Assembly: GCA_021396245.1 (NCBI GenBank) | Contig: WNYE01000008.1 | Location: forward strand, 124,001 to 188,000 | DNA: 64,000 nt | Source of the DNA: Sporothrix humicola | Taxonomy: Eukaryota > Ascomycota > Sordariomycetes > Ophiostomatales > Ophiostomataceae | Direction: 5' to 3' | Part shown: in pieces, positions 47,466-57,476 of the stretch | Numbering within the stretch: the stretch's first letter is position 1 | Layout: the number at the start of each line of letters is the position of its first letter | Notes under the pieces: generated by a model | Told to the model about the DNA's origin: nothing | The model's database searches: none | The model's input: only the letters and a program-made list of their open reading frames with translations | Position numbers and translations under genes: made by a program

Positions 47466-48815
47466 GATGTTGTTTCGAGCATTGTCTTTTAGCAGGCGGG
47501 TGCAGAGGGGACGAGGAGGTTATGTTGGGGGGAGCAGACGTGTCTAGACCACGTGTCCAGAGCGCGTGTAGAGGGTGTCTAATGGAGGCCGGCCATCTCC
47601 TACGGCCTGGTCTATTGCTATCACCATACCTGTTCAATCTTACATATATAGACGCAGGGGGTTGGTCAGAGACGAGGCTTCGGCTTTGCTCTCTTTCTAT
47701 GTCCGGAGAACGGCAGGCCCCCGTGTACAACGATCTTTAGTTTTTGCTGCGTGTTTAATAGCTGCATGTTTATCTCCCTCTTTCTTAAAAACTTATTTGG
47801 AATCTTAAAAAATGTATTTGGCGCGCGACAATCCTTCCATTGCGACGTACTTATGCCTGTGAAGCCCGGCGTTTACAGATTGGCAATTCAGGTGCCGTTC
47901 AGGTGCCCCGGAGAAGGCCCTAATGCGCAGTGAGGCAGCTCAGCCCATCTGAAGTATTGCGCCAGTGGATCGAAATGGAGACGCGAGCCACTACGGAAAG
48001 AACGGAAGCCGTAAAAAAACGTGGCACCAGGAAGATGCTGACCACAGAAAGCGCGACCGGACTTTTCTGCGGTCTCTTTTCTTTCTTGCCATTGCTGTCT
48101 TCTCGTTTCTTGATACCCTGCGTCGCTCCTGCCGTTAATATGTTGTTTTGTAATACAGGCCTCTCCTGTGGTTGCTCCTGCCAATCAGGCTGCATGAGGA
48201 AACAAGCCTGAAATTGAAATCGCCATCTGATGGCTTTGCTGATTGCCGCTTGCCTCTCGGACTTTCGGGGTTTTGTCTGACAAGACCAGCGCAAGACAGC
48301 GCAAAAATAGAAAGCAAAGCTCTGGGACCTCGTATGTTTCCGTGATAGGTGGTCCGTGCCCGCTTTCTGGCTCCAGCGAAACCGCCCTAGCACAATATCC
48401 GACGAAACCGTCTGGCTAAAGTCCGCGTCACTGCGAAAACCCACTGGGCCTCTGTCGCGCCTGCCACAAGTCAGACTTGGCTACCACCACCTTCCTTCCG
48501 TCTTCCATGCGCTCCTTCCCTTCTCACTTCCCTTTTTTATTTTATTTTCCTTCCTTCCTTGCACTTGATCTCGGAAGCTCCTTCCCCAGCCTCGAATTGA
48601 CCCTCTCCCACGGCAGTTACCTTTCCCACAAGGCCCCAGATGATAATAAGGCCAAGGCAGCCACTTTCCGTTCCCTTACCTCCGACCTGATCTCACGAGC
48701 TTCCAATTCTCTGACTCTTCCTCTTCAACCGACAAAACGGAGCTCGGACGACCGCTGGAGACCGCAATCGACTCCGCGCCAGCGCCGTTTCTTTAAATCC
48801 GACTCAACGCAGCCA
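47466..48815. other. Intergenic, 1.35 kb
   Basis: The 3' end of LAT1 and the promoter of the Zn2Cys6 gene. A C/T-rich block at about 48480-48620 precedes that gene. An in-frame extension upstream to 48477 is open but reads as leader sequence and is not included. Confidence 0.55.
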
Positions 48816-51800
48816 ATGTCCACCATGGAGCCCAACAACCTACCAATGAAGCGGAAGCGCCGGCGCCGCACACTCGCATGCGAAGAGGTATGATATTTTT
48901 GTCGACAACAATGCTTTCAGAAAGCAATTGAAAGCCACGCGAAGTCCGGCAGTTGATTGCCCCGAAATACGCTGTTATGGCCGTTGCAGGATGTCTCGGA
49001 CGTGTGCACTGACAGAACACAATGCTAACGCCTAACGCCTACAGTGCCGGAGGCGCAAAGTCCGGTGCGACCGAGAACAGCCATGCGCCAACTGTGTGCA
49101 GGCCTACAAGCCGGAGCACTGCTTCTACCAGCCGGACCCCATGGTGACGAAGTCCCCGCCCATGCGTGCCGGCCATGTGCGCAAACTCAGCGAGGGCCCC
49201 GGCAGCGCCGACCGGATCGAGCGTGAAAGCCGAGGGGGCTTCCCCGGAGGTCCGGCTGACCGCACAGGGTCATTGGAGTCGGATTGGCCGGGCTCAATGA
49301 CAGGAACAGTGACGTCGTCGGCATCCATGACCGGCACGTCAACTCCGGCCCGTTTTTCTGTCCTCCCGGCACCTGGAAGTGGAGCCGGAGCTGGCAGCAG
49401 TAGCGGCAACCCATACTATCGACACGATGACCAGATGAGCCGGGCTGACAGCATACGTGACGGCGCATTCCCTTCGCCGGGATCTATTGCGAGGGGCCCG
49501 CTCCCCGGCCTTTCGTCAGTGACGGGGGAGTCCGAGGTGTCGTCCCTCAAGGAACAGGTCCGGCGATTAGAGAACCGGCTGGCTCTCGTGATTAACGACA
49601 ATGACGAGCCCCGTCTTCCTCCTCCACACCACCGCCCACATTCTCCGCATCGCGGCCCGCACTATCCTCCTCCACATCCACATCACTTCCCACCACCACA
49701 CCATCGCCCGCCGCATCACCACCCTCCTCCTCACCACCACGGCCCTCCGCATCACGGCCCTCCGCACCACGGCCCGCCGCACCACTGGCCACCTTTCCCC
49801 CACCACTATCCTCCACCGCCGCATGGAATGCACCCTCACCACCATGACTTGCCTCATCACGACCGTCATGACCGCCACGATCGCCACGACCGGCACGACC
49901 GGCACGACCGCCATGACAGACATGGCCGACATGACCGACATGACCGTCACGACCATCATGATCGCCATGGCCGGCATGGTCGCCACGATATGCACCACCC
50001 ACACCAATTGCCGCCACCACCAACACCTCCGCCTATGCCCCCGCCGTCGTCGAGCATGCCCCTTTCATCCTTGCTCGAGCCTCGCTTTGAAGGATTCGGA
50101 AACGACCCGCAAAGCCACAGATCTGTGTCGCCACCTGCAGAAGACAGTGGTGCATCGACAAAGACACGCTACATCAGCCAAGGCCACTGGATGAACGGCG
50201 CATTGCTCGCAATTATGGTAAGTGTATTTGACTACAGGCCTAGAAGCTTATCAGCCTTGATAGCCTACTGACATTACCGTCCAGAAACCTCTGTTGAACG
50301 AGATCGTTGGCAAGAAAGAGAACAAGAGTGGCGAGCTGTACCAGAACATGAAGAAGTGCAAGTCGCTTGGTCGTGTGATCAAGTCCCGCCGCGTGCCCGC
50401 GATCCTCGCCATCGACTACGGAAAGCAAGTACCGGCCCGCGAGGTCGCGGACGAACTGATCAACAGCTACTTCCGTACATTCGAGACCGTCTATCGCGTA
50501 CTACACATCCCGACTTTCACCCAGGATTACCGCCGCTACTGGGAGAACCCCAGCGCCGCTAGCACAAACTTTGTTGTTCAGATGCAGCTGTGCATGGCCA
50601 TTGGCACAGCATTTTACGACGAGACATGTTCCCTCCGCCACCTGGCCGCCCAGTGGATCTATGAGGCCCAATTCTGGCTGATGACGCCGGCGCCGTCGCA
50701 AAAGGCGCGCATGAATATCCCCGGTCTGCAGACTATGTGCCTGTTGCATCTTGCGCGTGAGGTGTCTGGTATTGGTGCCGATCTTGTGTGGATCTCCGCC
50801 GGCGAACTGGTTCGCTCGGCCATGTATATGGGTCTCCACCGTGACCCGACCAAAATTCCCAAGATTCCTCGTTACCTTGCCGAGATTCGCCGGAGGCTGT
50901 GGGCGACCATCCTTGAGATCTCGCTGCAGTCCAGTCTTGACTCGGGTGGTCCTCCTTTGCTATCGATGTCTGATTTCGACACCCTGCCACCGGCCAATTT
51001 CTTTGACGATCAGCTCGTCGAAAAGGCTACGGCGGCAACCAGCGGAGCCACTCCCCCACCGCCCAAGCCGTTGACCACCTTCACCAACACTTCTATTCAG
51101 ATCGCATTATTAAAATCGTTCCCGATCCGCCTAGCGATTGCGCGATATGTAAACGACTTCCGCAGCGGAAGCTCCTACGACGAGACTCTGCGTCTCAACT
51201 CGGAGCTGCGCACTGCCTGCCAGTCGTTGTCGGGTACAATCCAGTCTTACCGGCCTTCGGGCAGTGCTGGCAAGCTGCGACCGACCAACTTCCAGCTGCG
51301 TTTTGTCGACCACTTGACCCATCGCTTCTTCTTGTCTCTGAACCAGGCCTTCCTCGCTGCATCGCAAAACGACCACAAATTCTACTTTTCACGAAAGGTG
51401 AGCGTCGACACCTCGCTCAAGCTGTATCAGGCGTGGTCTGGCAAGGCATCATCTGCTTTGTCGGCAACATCGACAGCAGCACCAACGACCGGCCCAGCAT
51501 CAGCGCCCTCTCATAACACTACGACTGCCTCCTCCCTACCGTCTGCGTGGGCTGTTGGAGGGCCAGTCGCTCCCCCGTCTCTGTCATCGTCTCCAGCTAC
51601 AGGTATCCGTGATCAAGCGTCGGCCGCCACGGATAATTCTAATTCGAACCCGAACCCCAACGCTGAAGATGAGCAAGACGACTTTTTCCGTCTTTCTGTG
51701 TCTGGCTCCAGCGGGTTCCGGTCTGTTCCAGTGCAGTGCATTGCGACACTGAGCATGGACCTCTTGTGGCAGTTGGAGGAAGAGCACTCCGTTCGCCTGC

Positions 51801-52460
51801 GCCTGGGGATCAAGTCAGCCAACGGGACAAGCAGCAGCATTACGAGTGGCAACGGAAGCGGCAGTGGGAGTGGGAGTGGGAGCAACAACAATGGGAGCAC
51901 GGCTGGCAGCGAACAGGGCGGTTATGCGAACCACCCCGACAATGCATCGACGGTTCGTGCCACTAGCCCACCCCCAGATGCTGGCGCGATGCTTGCGATG
52001 CCTGGCGTGGTCACACAGGCTGTGCTCTTGGAGGCTCTGGAGCAAACTGTCCGATACGGCGAGAAGCGCTTACTGGCCGGCGAGACCAACGTGAAGGGCT
52101 ACTTGTTTCCGTGCGCAGTGGTGGCGCAAGCGCGTGCACTCACCCGCGGCGCAGACGCTGAAGACATGGAGCACACTGTCCTTGCCGAGTGCACCGAGAA
52201 GCTCAAGCACTGCGTGGACTTGCTGCGCGAGGTGGCCTCCCAGCAGTCTGGAAAAGCAGTCGACGATGATGCCATCACTTCCCTGAGTTTGGGATCGGAT
52301 CTTACGATGAACACATCGGATAATGGAAGCGGCGCTCTCCCCGACTTGAACGATCCCGCTTTGCCTATTGGCGATGATATCATGATGGGAGTCGGAAACG
52401 AATGGGGATGGGAAGATCTGGTAAGTACACTTGTCCTTTATTTCCCTTGTTTTTTGGTTT

Positions 52461-52504
<44 letters not shown>

Positions 52505-52650
52505 TGTGGCTCGCCTCCAGCTGCATGGGTTGTGCGCAAGAGGTGTTTTCAACGGTTCGAGTACTAACGTATACATTACAGATGCACAATCAAGGGTTCA
52601 ATTTTAGCTTCAACATGAACGGGCTGGACACTTTTTTTGCGGGAATCTAA
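48816..52650 (+). CDS. Zn2Cys6 transcription factor with His-rich repeat region
   Basis: Four exons: 48816-48887, 49045-50217, 50285-52420 and 52582-52650, all introns between codons. The product is 1149 aa. The first intron splits the zinc cluster between its second and third residue blocks (LACEE|CRRRKVRCDREQPCANC); the six Cys and the basic RKRRRR start define a DNA-binding fungal binuclear cluster. A short leucine-heptad helix (SSLKEQVRRLENRLALV, about 190-206) probably dimerises. Residues about 215-345 are His/Pro-rich and end in 15 HDR-type triplets. The fungal-specific regulatory domain follows (about 440-700: MNIPGLQTMCLLHLAREVSG, RRRLWATILEISLQSSLDSG). After that come Ser/Asn/Gly-rich loops and a C-terminal EWGWEDLMHNQGFNF segment split by the last intron. 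Its targets are unknown. The ATG at 48825 is an alternative start. Confidence 0.88.
49858..49992 (+). repeat. 15 tandem 9-bp units coding His-Asp-Arg triplets
   Basis: Fifteen consecutive 9-bp units (CAY GAY CGN type) encode HDR x7, HGR, HDR x2, HDH, HDR, HGR x2 and HDM, residues 296-340 of the Zn2Cys6 protein. Codons vary between units while the amino acids hold, which suggests some constraint at the protein level. It follows a longer His/Pro stretch (HHGPPHHGPPHH-like). Confidence 0.92.
52462..52503 (+). repeat. T42 homopolymer inside the last intron
   Basis: An unbroken run of 42 T lies in the 161-nt last intron (52421-52581) of the Zn2Cys6 gene. It begins about 40 nt after the donor and ends about 78 nt before the acceptor. 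Length errors in sequencing are likely for a run this long. Confidence 0.85.
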
Positions 52651-53163
52651 GCAGCAATAATAGTAATATTTTGTGCCGGGCGCAAAGAGTGACGCGGTCA
52701 TTACTGGTGAGACCCTGGGTTTTAGCTCATCGGCAAATCACGAATTTTAGTTGGCCAATTTGATTGGCGGCCTTGTGTTAGTGGCTTGTTGATAGTTTAC
52801 CTAAATGGTAGTGCGCGAGGTTAGTTCAACGACAGTCAAAGTACATAGGCACATCTCGGTCGGCCTCACATCGCCGCGCACACAAATCCGTGACTTGGGG
52901 CCTGGTCCTAGCGTGCAGTCACCATGGTGATTATACATAACACGCTTTGAAGCCAGAAAATTCAAAAAATGTGTGGGAAAAAAATCTCAAGCCGGATAGC
53001 TGGGAAGCATCTACAAGATAAATGGCATACTGCTTCCCCTTTCTCCTTCCTACTCTCCTCTTTCGTTTCTTCCTTCAACAACCACAATTCTAAGCTTTCT
53101 ATCCCTGCAAAAAAAAAAAAAAACGTTCTACCCAAACCACAACTTCTCACAACACCTCTCAAA
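52651..53163. other. Intergenic, 513 nt
   Basis: The 3' end of the regulator and the promoter of the next gene. A 15-nt A run lies just before the start codon of that gene (53109-53123). No coding sequence. Confidence 0.55.
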
Positions 53164-53922
53164 ATGCCGCCATCTATGAAGGCCGCCATCGTCGGCGCTC
53201 TTTTCGCCGCGGGCGCTTTCGCCGCTTCCCCCAACAACGACAAAAACAACGACAACGACAACGCAGCAGTCCAGACCACCGCAACCCTCGTCGACACCCC
53301 CTTTGCTGTCCTGACTCCCACAGACTTCAAGGCCACGGCCTCCGTCACTTGGACGGCCAGCCAGGCAGAGTCCACGGGTGCGTCGACCACAACTGCCGTC
53401 AGCGTCGAGACCTCGTCGGCCATCCCCGAGCACGGCGACGTCGACGGCCTCGAGGACGACAACAACATCAACCTCGGGATCTCATTCGACTACTTCGAGA
53501 TCGGCTCGCCCAGCGACGTCAAGTCGGGCGGTCTGTCGTACAGCGACGACGACCCGGAGCCTGCCGACAAGCCTGCCGACCCGCCTGCCGCGGCCCCCGA
53601 GAAGCCGCCCAAAAAGTACACGACTTCGGGCCTCAAAGCGCTCAAGGACTGGGCCAAGTCCATCTTTGACTGGGCGACTGGCCGCATCAACAACAAGGCG
53701 CGCAAGGAGTACGAGGAGAAGATGAAACAGAAGGCGGAGGCGGACGCCAAGGCCAAAGCCAAGGCGGATGCCGATGCGCGCAAGAAGGAGATCGAGGAGA
53801 ACTCGGAGGAGATTGGCGAGACCATCATGGTCGACGACCCCAAAGACAAAGACATCAGCAGTGATGGCCACGAGGACGAGGAAGGCGAGCCTGTCCGCCG
53901 TGCCCGCTTCTTCCGGGCTTAA
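53164..53922 (+). CDS. Secreted acidic protein of unknown function (252 aa)
   Basis: The frame is open from a leaderless upstream stretch, and the ATG at 53164 is chosen because it begins a clear signal peptide (MPPSMKAAIVGALFAAGAFA|ASPNN). A Thr/Ser/Val-rich segment follows, likely O-glycosylated, then a Pro-rich acidic linker (PEPADKPADPPAAAPEKPP). Next is an amphipathic segment KDWAKSIFDWATGRINNKA, a long charged helix (about 180-215, KMKQKAEADAKAKAKADADA) and an acidic tail ending VRRARFFRA. There are no Cys residues. It is the first of four neighbouring genes for secreted proteins. A consensus intron lies after the stop codon (donor at 53930, acceptor ending 53992), so the 3' UTR appears spliced. 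I do not recognise the family; a cell-wall or effector role is possible but not shown. Confidence 0.75.
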   Translation: MPPSMKAAIVGALFAAGAFAASPNNDKNNDNDNAAVQTTATLVDTPFAVLTPTDFKATASVTWTASQAESTGASTTTAVSVETSSAIPEHGDVDGLEDDNNINLGISFDYFEIGSPSDVKSGGLSYSDDDPEPADKPADPPAAAPEKPPKKYTTSGLKALKDWAKSIFDWATGRINNKARKEYEEKMKQKAEADAKAKAKADADARKKEIEENSEEIGETIMVDDPKDKDISSDGHEDEEGEPVRRARFFRA

Positions 53923-54210
53923 AGAAATGGTAAGTCTTGAGTCTTGCTTGGAACATACTGTACGGATTTTGATCTTTGCTAACATCTAATAGCCTGCTAC
54001 TATTCATGGTCTGCTCTTTAAGGGAAGTGTGCAACACTACACCTTACAAGTGGCCAGTAGCCTGTCTTTCTAGCAAAATGCCGTTTTAATGGAAGCAAGC
54101 GATACGATCTTGGATGGGATATGATAGGATTTGAATTTTTATTGTTTTGCAGTTTTTTCTTACTTACAAAGTCCAACGAACAAAAGGAGGGAGGGAGAGA
54201 CGGGTGAATC

Positions 54211-54242
<32 letters not shown>

Positions 54243-54455
54243 ACGGCAGCGTTGTTTCTTCCTAGACATTTCTAGATATAGATAGCTAGATAGAAAATAA
54301 CGATGTTGTTCCAACCCTGCTATTCCTATGAAGATGTGAAAGATGCATAGCATAAAAAGAATATAAAATATGATGAAAAATCAAGTGATATCGCAAAAAC
54401 TCAAAGTCCAGTTTCCAGCTGTATGGTCCATTTCAGTGTCCTCCCAACAGAGCAC
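53923..54455. other. Convergent 3' gap with A29 run
   Basis: 533 nt between convergent genes. It holds the likely 3'-UTR intron of the left gene and an A29 homopolymer at 54211-54239. No gene seen. Confidence 0.6.
54211..54239. repeat. A29 homopolymer
   Basis: An unbroken run of 29 A in noncoding DNA near two converging 3' ends. Exact length is uncertain, as with any such run. Confidence 0.85.
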
Positions 54456-54872
54456 CTAGACAATGCAGGCAAAATTTATGACCGTGGCTGGTGACGAATC
54501 GGTCGTCGTCTCGTTGGACTGCACAACTGGGCCAAGGCCACCAATATTAATGACATCCAGATACAGGCACCCGTCACAGTCGACGCTGGACGTTGAAGTC
54601 ACTGTGGACAGGTGGACTGTTCGTGTGGAAGGGTTGTAGCCAGTAAAGACGTTCCTCAGCATTGTCGATGTGCAGTTCCCGTCGAGCGCCTTTGTAGGTG
54701 ATGGCGAAGCGATCACAAACTTGCTTGGAGAAGGCAGAGCGACCGACGGCGGTCCAGATGGCAGCTGTGATGGCAAAGGAGGAAGGTGGATTGACGACGG
54801 TTCGGACGGTGCTGCAACGGGGCTGGCAAAAGCCCCAGCAGCAGCCCAGCCAAGAAGATGAATCAAGAGCAT
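54456..54872 (-). CDS. Small secreted cysteine-containing protein (138 aa)
   Basis: The ATG at 54872 is chosen because it starts a signal peptide (MLLIHLLGWAAAGAFAS|PV); the frame is open 14 codons further. A Pro/Ser-rich spacer (about 22-62) is followed by a compact C-terminal domain with four Cys: CTST near 67, then VDCDGC, and a final FACIV. The same order (CTxT, T/S-rich strand, VDCxGC, hydrophobic strand, C near the end) occurs in the last exon of the gene at 57477-58635, 2.6 kb away on the same strand, so the two are probably paralogous domains. Four Cys suggest two disulfides. Not a known family to me; a secreted, wall-associated or host-facing role would fit the signal peptide and the T/S content. 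Confidence 0.75.
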   Translation of the reverse strand: MLLIHLLGWAAAGAFASPVAAPSEPSSIHLPPLPSQLPSGPPSVALPSPSKFVIASPSPTKALDGNCTSTMLRNVFTGYNPSTRTVHLSTVTSTSSVDCDGCLYLDVINIGGLGPVVQSNETTTDSSPATVINFACIV

Positions 54873-55728
54873 TTTGAATGTTGAATTGTCTGAGAGGGGG
54901 AAGCAATGATACAAGTCAACAGGTCCAAATTATATGCCGTCTTGTCTTTTGTTGTCCTCAACGAGATTTGTGGTGTATGCAGTATGGAGTTCGTGTGTAT
55001 ATCAGTAGTAGTTGAATTCCGTGTAGCGTAAAGTCTTGAAGTAAAAAATACAGTCGAGAAAAGGAGAGAAATATGCCAAGTATTTGTACTCGTGAGACAA
55101 AACGTTTTTTGATCGTGGGACGGAAGACAGAGCCTCTTAAACGCGTTGCAGCCTCTTTGTAAATTAAATTCATGAAAGAAGTCTGCACCGCGAAGGAATG
55201 GGTGTGACAACAACAAGCTTTGGGCGTGTCTTCTGTATTGTCTGCAACTCAGTTGGCGCACGGAGAAGGATGCCGATCTTTGCATTTCCCCAACTTTTCG
55301 GGTGGGATGGTGATATACATTAATAGCAACACAGTTGTTAGTAGCTTTTAATTGTCATTTTGCAGTTGGTTTTTGGCTTGGTTGCGAGCAGCATTCCAGG
55401 TCGAAATTCACAGAGGCTCGTGAGAAGCCTGGAGAATGGAGCAACACCCAAAAGGCTGGCCAGGTGGGCTCGAATTGCACTGGCCGTTACCGCCGATCAC
55501 CCGCCATCAGGGAAAACGCGACAAACGCGGAGGTTGTGTTCAAAAAGTGTATGTACTAAAGTAAATGGTGGACTAGATTGAAGACCATCATTTCAAATAA
55601 TGTTCAATTTCTAGAAAGAAGAGGAATCGAGCAAAAACACCCAAGTGCACGATGAAGTCCACATATATCTCGCGATGATGCCAACGATGCTAGCGGGATG
55701 CTGACAAATGACGACACGCCGCCAGCAC
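54873..55728. other. Intergenic, 856 nt
   Basis: The promoter of the 138-aa gene and the 3' end of the Ser-rich gene, both on the minus strand. No supportable gene inside. Confidence 0.55.
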
Positions 55729-56607
55729 TCAGCAGGGACAAGTAACCGGCTCATAGGTGAGCGTGACCGGTACATAGTTGCTGTCGGGCAAGCCCCAGTA
55801 CAGGTTGTAGTCTCTGTCGTCATACACCTCAGATGACACCGAGAATGTATCGTACAGTCCCAGTGTGCAGGTGAGGGCAAATGTCGAGGTGTCGCGGGTA
55901 CATGATGCAATGGTCCATCCCGTGTAGTCGTAGAAGTCTTGTTGGCCGATTACAAAGCCGGTATTTAAAGAGGTACTTCCACCGAGGAGGGCGCCGTTCT
56001 GAATGTCGCTGACGACCTCAAGGTGGCCCAGCCCGCCCGGCGCGATCCGGAGCGTGGCCGTCGTGTGATCAGCTACGCCGAACCCAGGGTTTCCGTGGCC
56101 GTCCTGGACGCCAAGGTACTGCCCGTCCACCTGGGAGCCGCCACCACCGCTGGTGTGGGCAACAACCTTGAAGCAGTCGCTGTACGGCCGGCAGCTGGGT
56201 GATGGGGACGGCTTGCTGGAGCTGTGGTGAGACGAGACGGACGACGAGGCCGAAGAGGATGGGATCGAAGAAGACGGGACCGAGGAAGACGGGGCCGAGG
56301 AAGACGGGGCCGAGGAAGATGGAATCGAAGAAGATGAGGGCGTGGACGAGATCGAAACACTCGACGAAGGAGATACAATCAAGCTTGACGATGACAGCAA
56401 GGAGACGGACGATACCGAGGCACTCGATGAAGGAGACACAATCAAACTTGACGATGACAGTGAGGAGACGGACGAGGCCGATGGGACCGGCGATGACAGT
56501 GACGAACTGCTTTTAGCGCTGCGGGATGGTCGGCATCTTGATGCGATGCCGCCGGGAGCCATCGATAGCACCGCCGCAATGCAGTATGCGAGTTTCGAGT
56601 ACTTCAT
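55729..56607 (-). CDS. Secreted Ser-rich protein with C-terminal globular domain
   Basis: The ATG at 56607 is used because it starts a signal peptide (MKYSKLAYCIAAVLSMAPGGIAS); the frame is open further upstream but lacks sense. The product is 292 aa. Residues about 28-135 are dominated by Ser with Pro and Val, containing a perfect-period 21-aa tandem repeat (SLIVSPSSS core) and PSSS(A/V/I) units, likely heavily O-mannosylated. After a CRPYSDCF pair, residues about 145-292 form a beta-rich globular domain with HTSGGGGSQVDGQYLGVQDG, then CTRDTSTFALTCTLGLYD, and finish with YEPVTCPC. Stalk plus head layout suggests a wall-attached protein without a GPI signal. I do not recognise the domain. Confidence 0.78.
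   Translation of the reverse strand: MKYSKLAYCIAAVLSMAPGGIASRCRPSRSAKSSSSLSSPVPSASSVSSLSSSSLIVSPSSSASVSSVSLLSSSSLIVSPSSSVSISSTPSSSSIPSSSAPSSSAPSSSVPSSSIPSSSASSSVSSHHSSSKPSPSPSCRPYSDCFKVVAHTSGGGGSQVDGQYLGVQDGHGNPGFGVADHTTATLRIAPGGLGHLEVVSDIQNGALLGGSTSLNTGFVIGQQDFYDYTGWTIASCTRDTSTFALTCTLGLYDTFSVSSEVYDDRDYNLYWGLPDSNYVPVTLTYEPVTCPC
56358..56483 (-). repeat. 2 x 63-bp tandem repeat in Ser-rich stalk
   Basis: Two adjacent 63-bp units (56358-56420 and 56421-56483) differ at few positions and code for 21-residue Ser-rich repeats. It points to recent unit duplication in the stalk of the secreted protein. Confidence 0.85.
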
Positions 56608-57476
56608 CGTGAAGTACCGGATCTGGTAGCCTGTCGTTGATGTGACCGGAGAGAATAGGGGAAAACAATGAAAGAAGGGACGGCGCAGCAACAGGATAAC
56701 ACACAAAACTGTGGACAAACCGGTGTTTTCACGGCGACAGGACGTTACCTTTATCTCGCATTAATGTCCTTGTCATCTTCGTTTGACCCAATTCTCGACT
56801 TCATCTGGCCTATCATGACATCCACTTGCTCTAGAACGCCAAGCAGGCGGTCCCTCGAGAATAATCCTCAAATCGGTCGCCAAGAGGCATGGTGCCAATA
56901 TGTGAATGTCTTGGAATTTCGCTATTGGAGTTGTTCAGCTCAAAGGTCGACAGAAGGGCCTAGATCGTTGTGGAGGCAGGCCCACGCATGGCTCGACTCC
57001 GTATTGTTAGCGATCTTGTCGTGGCCAGTTGAAGTTAGAAAAGTAGGAAAACAGCGAAGAGAATTGGAAGAATTAACGCTATTTGCAGTAAGGGCGTGGA
57101 AGAGGATGGAAAAGAAGAAGGGAAAGAAGAAGAAATGGTGAACAAAGAAGAGGAAGAAAAGGGGGCGATCTGGTTTGTTTACCCAAAGGACGAATATCCC
57201 TCCTTTCTAGGTCGTTCCTTCCATGCATGTTGTGATTTTTTTTTTTTTTACACGGCAGCCGCGATGAAGAATCACCACATGGGGCAATGCAATAAGTTGG
57301 TTCAAGCATGGTACTATTGAGAAGCGCATAAATATAGACAAATATATGGCCGAGAAAAAAAGAATACGGAGTACATGAAGAACGAATGTTAATAAAGAAA
57401 CTGATAGATCAACTTTCAAAAGTACACTAAGAAGAAAATAATAGTTGCTGATGTCACCCCTGAACTGCGCTCCTGC
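56608..57476. other. Intergenic, 869 nt
   Basis: The promoter of the Ser-rich gene and the 3' end of the next minus-strand gene. A purine-rich stretch lies at about 57090-57165 and a T run at about 57238-57249. The plus-strand frame at 56668-57141 (157 codons) has no domain and is not called. Confidence 0.55.

Noticed and set aside
48477..48815. In-frame upstream extension of the Zn2Cys6 gene
   Set aside because: Translates to Ser/Phe/Pro-rich leader-like sequence; zinc-cluster proteins usually start close to the basic cluster, and an ATG is present at 48816.
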